From NCBI RefSeq assembly GCF_000739065.1, contig NZ_CP009149.1:806001-870000 (forward strand): a DNA stretch of 64,000 bases. The letters are read 5' to 3'. Made by a program: the position numbers and the translations under genes. Origin of the DNA: Methanocaldococcus bathoardescens. Its GTDB lineage: Archaea; AGJL01; Methanococci; Methanococcales; Methanocaldococcaceae. Below the pieces are notes generated by a model. That model was not told the origin of the DNA and did not search any database. It saw only the letters and a program-made list of their open reading frames with translations. Shown piece by piece: positions 57,339 through 64,000 of the stretch; position 1 is the first letter of the stretch, and every line of letters starts with the position of its first letter.

Positions 57339-58685
57339 ATGAGGGCTGTAATTATAGGAAGTGGAGCTGGTGGATTAACTACTGCATCAACAATTAGAAA
57401 ATACAACAAAGATATGGAAATAGTTGTAATAACAAAAGAAAAAGAAATTGCTTACTCACCTTGCGCAATTCCTTATGTTATTGAAGGAGCTATAAAGAGC
57501 TTTGATGACATTATTATGCACATACCAGAAGATTACAAAAAAGAAAGAAATATTGAGGTATTAACTGAAACCACTGTTATAGATGTTGATTCAAAAAATA
57601 ACAAAATAAAATGTGTAGATAAAGATGGAAATGAGTTTGAGATGGATTATGATTACTTAGTTTTGGCAACTGGAGCCACGCCATTTATCCCCCCAATTGA
57701 GGGTAGAGATTTAGAAGGAGTTTTTAAAGTTAGAACTATTGAGGATGGTAGAGCTATATTAAGATACATTGAAGAAAATGACTGTAAAAAAGTTGCTGTT
57801 GTTGGAGCTGGAGCTATTGGCTTAGAAATGGCTTATGGTTTAAAAAAGAGAGGTTTAGAAGTCTTAGTTATTGAAATGGCTCCGCAGGTATTGCCGAGAT
57901 TCTTAGACCCAGATATGGCAGAGATAGTTCAAAAATATTTAGAAAAAGAGGGAATTAAGTTTATTTTATCAAAACCATTAGAAAAGATTGTTGGAAAAGA
58001 GAAGGTTGAAGGAGTATGTGTTGATGGTAAGTTGTATGATGTTGATATGGTAATAATGGCTACTGGTGTAAGACCAAATATAGAATTAGCAAAAAAAGCT
58101 GGATGCAAAATTGGAAAATTTGCAATAGAAGTAAATGAAAAGATGCAAACATCCATTCCAAACATCTATGCTGTTGGAGACTGTGTTGAGGTTATTGATT
58201 TTATAACTGGAGAGAAAACATTATCACCATTTGGAACAACTGCTGTAAGGCAAGGAAAAGTGGCAGGTAAAAATATAGCTGGAATTGAGGCAAAGTTCTA
58301 TCCAGTTTTAAATTCAGCGGTTAGTAAAATAGGGGAGTTAGAGATTGGAGGAACTGGATTAACTGCATTCTCAGCTAATTTAAAAAGAATTCCAATAGTT
58401 ATTGGTAGAGCTAAGGCATTAACAAGGGCAAGATACTATCCAGGCGGAAAAGAAATTGAGATAAAGATGATATTCAATGAAGAAGGAAGAGTTGTTGGAT
58501 GCCAAATCGTTGGTGGAGAGAGAGTTGCTGAAAGAATAGATGCAATGTCAATAGCAATATTTAAAGGAGCTACAGCAGAGGAGCTTGCAAATATGGAATT
58601 CTGCTATGCTCCACCAGTTTCTATGGTTCATGAACCATTATCTTTAGCTACTGAGGATGCTTTGAAGAAGTTGAATAATGGATAA
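57339..58685 (+). CDS. nox: CoA-disulfide reductase/NADH oxidase-like flavoprotein
   Basis: 448 residues, pyridine nucleotide-disulfide oxidoreductase family. FAD motif VIIGSGAGGLTTASTIRK, single redox cysteine C42 in AYSPCAIPY, NAD motif VAVVGAGAIGLEMAYGL, second FAD motif NIYAVGDCVEV, and a C-terminal dimerisation domain. The lone Cys fits NADH oxidase, NADH peroxidase or CoA-disulfide reductase, not glutathione-type enzymes. It likely serves oxygen or thiol stress. ATG 57339 follows GGTGAGGA. Confidence 0.92.
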   Translation: MRAVIIGSGAGGLTTASTIRKYNKDMEIVVITKEKEIAYSPCAIPYVIEGAIKSFDDIIMHIPEDYKKERNIEVLTETTVIDVDSKNNKIKCVDKDGNEFEMDYDYLVLATGATPFIPPIEGRDLEGVFKVRTIEDGRAILRYIEENDCKKVAVVGAGAIGLEMAYGLKKRGLEVLVIEMAPQVLPRFLDPDMAEIVQKYLEKEGIKFILSKPLEKIVGKEKVEGVCVDGKLYDVDMVIMATGVRPNIELAKKAGCKIGKFAIEVNEKMQTSIPNIYAVGDCVEVIDFITGEKTLSPFGTTAVRQGKVAGKNIAGIEAKFYPVLNSAVSKIGELEIGGTGLTAFSANLKRIPIVIGRAKALTRARYYPGGKEIEIKMIFNEEGRVVGCQIVGGERVAERIDAMSIAIFKGATAEELANMEFCYAPPVSMVHEPLSLATEDALKKLNNG

Positions 58686-58722
58686 TTTTAACTTTTATTT
58701 TGATTTTTTTTGGTGAAGGAAT

Positions 58723-59205
58723 ATGGATTACGGAATGTTATTTGGAATTATATCGACAATTGAAGTGTTGATAATTATTGTAATAATATTAAGTTCTGTA
58801 TTTCCGATATTACATATTATAGCAATTATAATAATCTCTGTAATTATAATTTTAATATTGTTGTATAGATCAAAAAGATTCCTATTAATCTTATTAAAAA
58901 GAAAAAACTTAAATAATAATGAATATAGTAAAAAATATATAGAATTACTTAAATATTCTATTATATCAATAATATTTTTACATATAGTTTTATTTTTTAC
59001 TTTTACTGATTTATTTTTTCACTTCATACATACACATTTTCATTTGAATACTTCCGAGGATTTATGTAAATATATTAACAACACAACTGAACTAATAATG
59101 AATACTAAAAATCCTATAATTGAATTTGCATATAATAATATACCAATATTTATATTTATTATCTACATCACTTCGTCAATTTATTTAATTATAAAAAACC
59201 ATTAA
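58723..59205 (+). CDS. Orphan membrane protein (four helices)
   Basis: 160 residues with four hydrophobic helices (about 6-28, 28-50, 80-101, 138-156). The His-rich loop FFHFIHTHFHLN (about 98-109) could bind metal. GGTGAAGGA precedes ATG 58723. Codon use is even more AT-rich than neighbours (many Ile ATA/ATT). No family recognised. It sits with another orphan membrane gene between nox and sppA. Confidence 0.6.
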   Translation: MDYGMLFGIISTIEVLIIIVIILSSVFPILHIIAIIIISVIIILILLYRSKRFLLILLKRKNLNNNEYSKKYIELLKYSIISIIFLHIVLFFTFTDLFFHFIHTHFHLNTSEDLCKYINNTTELIMNTKNPIIEFAYNNIPIFIFIIYITSSIYLIIKNH

Positions 59206-59287
59206 AAATCGTGGAATACTCTCCAACTACTATCAAGTTAATAACATTAATATATTCTCCCTTTAGTTTAGCTTTTTAGCAATACCT

Positions 59288-59878
59288 ATGTTATTAACTA
59301 TATTTTGTTCAGGGGACGTCTATACTTTGGTTCTACTGTTTGTAATATTTTGTATTTATTTGATATTTGATGAAGCTATCAAGACATATAACAAAATCAT
59401 TAGAAGCTATAAAGATATTGAAAATCTATGGACTGAAATAAAAAATAAATATAACAATAATGATAATAAATCTACAATTGATGAAATATTTAAATTAAAT
59501 GGAAAAACATTACATTTATTTTTATGGTCATCATCATTCATAACTTTACTAATTTCTTTTATAAGAAATGAGTTTGTAGTATTTTACATTCTTCTAATTC
59601 CTCTAATCTTATTAATTCACTGGACTGTTGCAGTTCTCTTTAACCCAATACAAAAAATAGAAGAGATTAAAATTATTGGAGAAACTGACAATGAGTATAA
59701 AATAATAAAAAACGCTTATCTTATAGAAGAAACAGACAGAGAGTATATTATAATCTGTAAAAATAATGATATTTTAAGGATTCCAAAAGATTCATGCATC
59801 TTAAAAAATGTAAGAACTCCATTAGATGAAATTGAAAGTAATGGTGTAAGTAGAGATAGTGAAGATTCAGCTCAATAA
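59288..59878 (+). CDS. Orphan membrane protein with C-terminal cytoplasmic domain
   Basis: 196 residues: hydrophobic helix near residues 8-27, a charged helical region (30-75), a hydrophobic pair (about 80-118), then a cytoplasmic-looking beta-rich C-terminus (IKIIGETDNEYKIIKNAYLIEETDREYIIICK). No clear ribosome-binding site before ATG 59288. No family known to me. It is convergent with sppA, overlapping its 3' end by 12 bases. Confidence 0.55.
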   Translation: MLLTIFCSGDVYTLVLLFVIFCIYLIFDEAIKTYNKIIRSYKDIENLWTEIKNKYNNNDNKSTIDEIFKLNGKTLHLFLWSSSFITLLISFIRNEFVVFYILLIPLILLIHWTVAVLFNPIQKIEEIKIIGETDNEYKIIKNAYLIEETDREYIIICKNNDILRIPKDSCILKNVRTPLDEIESNGVSRDSEDSAQ

Positions 59879-60802
59879 TTCAACTCTTCCATTAATCTTT
59901 TCCATTCCATATAAAACTTCTCCAAGTCCTTTTCCAATTCCATAACCTAAATAGTATGTTAATCCAAACAATCCTTTATTCTCTTCTAAGCCATATTCAA
60001 CAATCTCAGGATTTGAGACATTAGCCAACTCTTCCAATTTTTTCAAAGCATCTTCTTCAGTTCCAACTTCATCAACTAATCCAACTTTTTTAGCATCCTC
60101 CCCACTATATATCTTTCCATCAGCTATTTTCAATGTGTAATTTATTGACAAATTCCTATGCTCTGCCACCCATTTAATAAAATCCATATATGTTTCATTT
60201 ATCATCTTTTGCAAATATTCCTCTTCTTCTTTAGTCATTGGCCTAAATGGGGAACCAATATCCTTATACTTCCCAGCTTTTATTGTAGTTACATTTATAC
60301 CAAGTTTTTTCATTAATCCATAGTAGTGCATTAAATCCATCCTAACTCCAATACTTCCAACTATCGAGTGTTTTTCAGCAACTATATAATCTGCAGGAAC
60401 TGAAACCATATATGCCCCCGAAGCATCTAAGCCCTCAACATAAACAACTACTGGCTTTTTCTTTGCAAGCTCTTCAACTTTCCTTGCTAATTTTTCACTT
60501 GCTATAACCTCTCCCCCTGGTGAATTAACAACCAATAAAACACCTTTAACTGAATCATCCTTCTCTAAATCATCTAATAAATTTATATAATATCTTGCAT
60601 CCTTTTTAGTTTCTGGGAAAAGCCCCTCTTCTTGATTATAGTCAAAATAGATTTCATTGCATAAATAAACTTTGGCTATTTTTTCCCCACCAAATAAATC
60701 AATATTTTCTCCTGATAAGCTCATAACCAATAATATACTTGCCCCCACTAAACCAATTAAAATTACAAAAAGAAGTAGAAGGATGATGTAGATTTTTTTC
60801 AT
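59867..60802 (-). CDS. sppA: Signal peptide peptidase SppA
   Basis: 311 residues from ATG 60802 (GAGGGATAAG before it). An N-terminal membrane anchor (IYIILLLLFVILIGLVGASILL) is followed by an exported serine protease domain. Catalytic Ser is in EGLDASGAYMVSVPADYIVA, and Lys in KAGKYKDIGSPFRPMT. VNSPGGEVIASE is the conserved oxyanion segment. It degrades leftover signal peptides in the membrane. The 134-aa CRM protein gene is just upstream. Confidence 0.93.
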   Translation of the reverse strand: MKKIYIILLLLFVILIGLVGASILLVMSLSGENIDLFGGEKIAKVYLCNEIYFDYNQEEGLFPETKKDARYYINLLDDLEKDDSVKGVLLVVNSPGGEVIASEKLARKVEELAKKKPVVVYVEGLDASGAYMVSVPADYIVAEKHSIVGSIGVRMDLMHYYGLMKKLGINVTTIKAGKYKDIGSPFRPMTKEEEEYLQKMINETYMDFIKWVAEHRNLSINYTLKIADGKIYSGEDAKKVGLVDEVGTEEDALKKLEELANVSNPEIVEYGLEENKGLFGLTYYLGYGIGKGLGEVLYGMEKINGRVELLS

Positions 60803-60818
60803 CTTATCCCTCAATTAT

Positions 60819-61211
60819 TTATTCTTTAATTGCCTTCTTCTTAAACTTTTCAAATAATTCAATAATCTTTTCATCTTTTTTAACCTTTTTCTTTGGTTTT
60901 TTAGCTAAATACTTTTTCCATCCTTCTCTTGGCCTAAATAAGGTTATAACATGACCTACTACACTAACAACCTCTGCATCACATGCCTTAGCAAGCTTTT
61001 CAGCAATTTCATATTTATCCTCATACAATAAAGCAGCTCTTCTAACCTTAACCTTTATTAAACCTCTCTCTTTCAACTGTCTATCAACCTCTTTAATAAC
61101 CTTCTCACTTCCTTCCTTTCCAACCCATACAACAGGTTCTAAGTGATGAGCTTTAGCTCTAAGCATTCTCTTCATTTTTCCAGTAAGTTTTCTTTTTTGT
61201 TCTTCTGTCAT
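60819..61211 (-). CDS. YhbY/CRM-domain RNA-binding protein
   Basis: 130 residues from ATG 61211 (GGTGATATTT before it). The N-terminal ~90 residues are a CRM domain: RKLTGKMKRMLRAKAHHLEPVVWVGKEGSEKVIKEV with the VGKEG loop, ending LFRPREGWKKYLAKK. A basic C-terminal tail follows. YhbY proteins associate with ribosomal precursors; a similar role is inferred. Co-directional with sppA. Confidence 0.92.
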   Translation of the reverse strand: MTEEQKRKLTGKMKRMLRAKAHHLEPVVWVGKEGSEKVIKEVDRQLKERGLIKVKVRRAALLYEDKYEIAEKLAKACDAEVVSVVGHVITLFRPREGWKKYLAKKPKKKVKKDEKIIELFEKFKKKAIKE

Positions 61212-61332
61212 AAATATCACCAAAAAATAAGTTTTTAATTTTATTACTGTAAATTTATTATTATGTTATAAAGATTAAAAATAGTTAATGTAAGATATGG
61301 TGTTAAAGTATATAAATCTAATGTTATCCTAT

Positions 61333-63864
61333 TTATTTCTTTCCTTTCCCTTTCATTGAAATGAATTCCATAACTTTTTTATGAAGTTCTGCAATCATCT
61401 TCTTCTTATCTTCCATAAACACTACATCCGATGAAGCTGAAACAACCAAATTAAATGCAAATGGTGAAGGTGAAGGCAACTCTAAATAATAAATTTTCCT
61501 TTTCTTAATTTTTTCAAAATAATCTAAGGCATTATCAATATCTAAGCTATCTTCTAAAATTTCCCTCAAGGTCTCCCTATATAAAGGATGGTTAACCTCT
61601 TTACAATACTTTAAAAGCATCTCAGCATTAAACTGCTGTCTATCAACGCTGATTTTTCTATTCATATATTTTCTCAAAATCATAAACCCTCTTGTAGCAA
61701 CATGTCTAAACCTTCTCTTTAAAATCTCACTCCTCTCTATACTTTCTTTCACATTTTTAATAATATCTAAGTTAAAAAGCTCAACAATATCTGCCTTCTT
61801 TATCTTTCTGTTTTTGGGTAGTATTAAGGCAAATCCATAATCATTCACTGAAATTCTAACATTACATTTCTTTATTTTTGATATATAATTTGCGAAAGCT
61901 CTTGCCAATGCTTCATTAGCCCTTCTTCCAGCTACAAAGTGGAATATATAATATCTTCTCTTTTCCTCATCAAAACTTTCTATCAATACCTTTTCATCAT
62001 CAGGAACTATTGCAAAGCTATTTTGCTCATTTATGTAATTTTTAATTGCCTTAGCTGTTTTTTCATCTATGTCATATTTTTCTTTAATATCTTTAATATC
62101 TGAAGATAAAACTTCTTTTCTAAATTTTTCAATATCTAAAGCTAAGTCATAAGCTAATGGTAATTGCTCAGAAAACCATGCTGGAATAGTTGGTTTTTCA
62201 TCAAAAACTTCCTTAACTCTAATTTTATTTCCTCTTCCCCCTAAGTATTTGTATGTTTTCCCTCCCAAAACAAAGATATCTCCTTTCATTAACTTTTCAG
62301 CAAATTCCTCTTCAACTTCTCCAATATATTTGCCATCAGCAATAACATCAACTGCTGTCTCATCGGGAATGGTTCCAACGTTCATATAGTATATAGCCCT
62401 AACACTTTTCCCTCTCTTTCCAAATTTGTTATCTTTAAGCCAAATTTTTGCATAGACATTTTTTTCTTCAATTCCACCAGCTAAATAATTTAAAACATCT
62501 AAAAAATCTTCTTTACTTAAATCTTTATATGGATAGGCTTTTTTAATTAGATTATAAGCTTCATCAACATCCCAAACTTTCTCTAATGCCATTCCAACTA
62601 AATGTTGTGCTAAAACATCCAAACAGTTTTTTGGAATATGAACTTTATCTATTCTCCCAATTTTTGCATCATAAGCGAGAACAACATTCTCTACCAAATC
62701 ATCCCTATCAAATGGAATTATAATTCCTTTACTTTTCTCATGCAACCTATGCCCACTCCTACCAATTCTTTGTAAAGCCCTTGAAACACTCTTTGGTGAG
62801 CCGAGAAGGATAACTAAGTCAATACTCCCAATATCCACGCCTAACTCTAAGCTGGTTGAAGATATACAAACTTTAATTTCTCCTTTTTTTAATTTCTCTT
62901 CAACTTCCAACCTATGCTCTCTACTTAAAGATGAGTGGTGTGTCTCAACCTTTTCGACTCCCAACTGCTTTAAATGAAATGCTACTCTTTCAGTAGCACT
63001 TCTTGTATTTGTAAATATTAAAGTTGTTTTATGCTCTTCTATGAGTTTTTTTAATAAATTGTATAATCTTTTACTAATTTCCTCTGAAGGTGTGTAAATA
63101 AAATCATCCACTGGTGAAATAACCTTTATCTCAATCTCTTTTGCATAATTAACATCTACAATATAGCAATCCCTCCCATTGCCTACTAAAAATTTGGCAA
63201 CCTCAGTTAATGGATGTATAGTTGCTGATAAACCAATTCTTATGAAGTTAGCTATTCTATTCAACCTTTCTAAAGAAAGCGAGAGATGAACTCCTCTTTT
63301 ATTTGTTAAAGCGTGGATTTCATCAACTATCACATATTTAATTCCACTCAATAGTTGAGAGAATTTTGGTGAATTCAAAGCTATAGCTAATGATTCAGGG
63401 GTTGTTATTAATATATGTGGCGGTTTTTTCAGCATTCTTTGTTTTTGTGAGCTTGTTGTATCACTTGTTCTGACAGCGACTCTAATTTCATCCAACTCTA
63501 TATTTAGCTCTTTAGCAACTTCATAAATCTCTTTTAACGGCTCTTTTAAATTTCTTTCAATATCGTTATTTAAAGCCCTTAGTGGGGATACATAGAGAAT
63601 ATAAATCCTATCTTCTAATTTATTTTCCATTGATAATTTTATTAACTCATTTATTCCTGCTAAAAAAGCTGATAATGTCTTTCCACTCCCAGTTGGTGAG
63701 CAGATTAAAACATTCTTTCCTTCATGTATTTCTTTAATTGCGTATCTTTGTGGTGGTGTAAAGCTCCCATATTTTTTTCTAAACCATTCTTTTACCGGCT
63801 CTTCTAAAATTTCATAAATTTCTTCATCAGAATACTCTTTTTTTAAATATTCTACCTTTCCCAT
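61333..63864 (-). CDS. lhr: Lhr-type DNA helicase (superfamily 2)
   Basis: 843 residues. Helicase motifs in order: Q-motif FTPPQRYAIKEI, Walker A CSPTGSGKT (residues 55-63), DEIHAL (DEVH box, about 179-184), SATIHPL, TNTRSATE, SSTSLELGVDIG and IGRSGHR. Long C-terminal domains (DEAD-associated/Lhr WH) follow. Archaeal Lhr/Hel308-like enzymes unwind DNA with 3'-5' polarity in repair. The start overlaps the end of the FdhD gene by 13 bases. Confidence 0.93.
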   Translation of the reverse strand: MGKVEYLKKEYSDEEIYEILEEPVKEWFRKKYGSFTPPQRYAIKEIHEGKNVLICSPTGSGKTLSAFLAGINELIKLSMENKLEDRIYILYVSPLRALNNDIERNLKEPLKEIYEVAKELNIELDEIRVAVRTSDTTSSQKQRMLKKPPHILITTPESLAIALNSPKFSQLLSGIKYVIVDEIHALTNKRGVHLSLSLERLNRIANFIRIGLSATIHPLTEVAKFLVGNGRDCYIVDVNYAKEIEIKVISPVDDFIYTPSEEISKRLYNLLKKLIEEHKTTLIFTNTRSATERVAFHLKQLGVEKVETHHSSLSREHRLEVEEKLKKGEIKVCISSTSLELGVDIGSIDLVILLGSPKSVSRALQRIGRSGHRLHEKSKGIIIPFDRDDLVENVVLAYDAKIGRIDKVHIPKNCLDVLAQHLVGMALEKVWDVDEAYNLIKKAYPYKDLSKEDFLDVLNYLAGGIEEKNVYAKIWLKDNKFGKRGKSVRAIYYMNVGTIPDETAVDVIADGKYIGEVEEEFAEKLMKGDIFVLGGKTYKYLGGRGNKIRVKEVFDEKPTIPAWFSEQLPLAYDLALDIEKFRKEVLSSDIKDIKEKYDIDEKTAKAIKNYINEQNSFAIVPDDEKVLIESFDEEKRRYYIFHFVAGRRANEALARAFANYISKIKKCNVRISVNDYGFALILPKNRKIKKADIVELFNLDIIKNVKESIERSEILKRRFRHVATRGFMILRKYMNRKISVDRQQFNAEMLLKYCKEVNHPLYRETLREILEDSLDIDNALDYFEKIKKRKIYYLELPSPSPFAFNLVVSASSDVVFMEDKKKMIAELHKKVMEFISMKGKGKK

Positions 63865-64000
63865 AATTCCCCACTTGTGTAAATATTAAATTTCCCATTT
63901 CTCGCAAAGCCAATCAACAATATACCATTTTCTTCTGCTAAATTAATAGCTTTATCTGTTGGTGGGGATTTTGAAATAATAACATTTAAACCACTATTTA
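63852..64000 (-). CDS. fdhD: FdhD-like sulfurtransferase, C-terminal part (truncated by window edge)
   Basis: The leftward frame ends [47 protein letters not shown], stop TAG 63852-63854. It matches the C-terminus of FdhD (VI.S..PT..A..LAEE.GI.LIGF.R...N.YT), which delivers sulfur to the molybdenum/tungsten bis-MGD cofactor of formate dehydrogenase. The N-terminus lies beyond base 64000. It overlaps the helicase start, an arrangement I recall as MJ0294/MJ0295. Confidence 0.85.
   Translation of the reverse strand, partial: NSGLNVIISKSPPTDKAINLAEENGILLIGFARNGKFNIYTSGELWER

Overview
This window comes from a hyperthermophilic hydrogenotrophic methanogen of the genus Methanocaldococcus. The evidence is a very AT-rich genome with GC-rich structured RNAs, GGTGA-type ribosome binding sites, archaeal information-processing genes (PsmA, SBDS, L37Ae, RpoP, Pcc1, MBF1) and methanogen-specific enzymes (MptN, Tes/GDGT-MAS, methanogenesis marker 2, archaeal FtsZ). 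Gene order follows, from memory, roughly the MJ0571-MJ0652 region of M. jannaschii. It then switches to an Lhr helicase/FdhD pair that I recall elsewhere in that genome, and several proteins differ from the M. jannaschii ones I remember. I therefore read it as a close relative rather than M. jannaschii itself.

Layout. 0.4-7.1 kb: aspartokinase, then a redox/sulfur/metal-type cluster (OsmC-like, DUF166, ferredoxin, UspA, thioredoxin, CGGC protein, zinc ribbon, ArsP-type permease). Three of its transcription units share one conserved promoter module. 7.1-12 kb: MBF1, TruD, a C2H2 mini-protein, ADP-forming acetyl-CoA synthetase. 12.1-12.4 kb: an overlooked HesB/IscA-like selenoprotein with an in-frame UGA and an archaeal SECIS hairpin. 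12.6-16.3 kb: proteasome alpha and the SBDS-L37Ae-RpoP-Brix-Pcc1-L20a information block. 16.3-24.8 kb: radical SAM/Thi4, HemL, pyrophosphatase, an H/ACA-like double-hairpin RNA, the ApcT-type transporter and SepSecS, which makes Sec-tRNA. 24.9-36.4 kb: rhomboid, M50 protease, a disrupted PAP2-like gene, prephenate dehydrogenase, Nth-DUF123, A-ATPase subunit D, PurE, fumarase beta, Tes, MptN, FtsZ. 36.7 kb: SRP 7S RNA. 37-44 kb: phosphodiesterase, ferredoxin, PurO, a CRISPR-repeat-like pair, a small membrane protein, DUF47/PiT phosphate uptake, hydrogenase protease, LeuRS. 44.6-49.5 kb: lysine 2,3-aminomutase family protein, frameshifted dihydrolipoamide-dehydrogenase-like gene, PheA. 49.6-51.3 kb: an unrecognised soluble/membrane two-gene module. 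51.5-64 kb: marker 2, Pgk, CutA, HemB, RraA-like, VIT-like, CoA-disulfide-reductase-like, two orphan membrane proteins, SppA, YhbY/CRM, Lhr helicase and the FdhD C-terminus.

The most unusual content is small-repeat biology. (a) At least five short terminal-inverted-repeat elements (about 90-110 bp) with a central palindrome: one splits a PAP2-like gene exactly where removing it with a TA target duplication restores the frame, and two supply the stop codons of leuS and hemB. (b) Three loci where palindromic hairpins are flanked by a duplicated copy of a neighbouring gene end (3' end of atpD, 3' end of a ferredoxin gene, 5' end of the prephenate dehydrogenase gene); two of the three share nearly the same palindrome. 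This looks like insertion that leaves the gene intact by copying its end. Several decayed genes (OsmC fragment, frameshifted Lpd-like and PLDc_N genes, small remnants) complete the picture.
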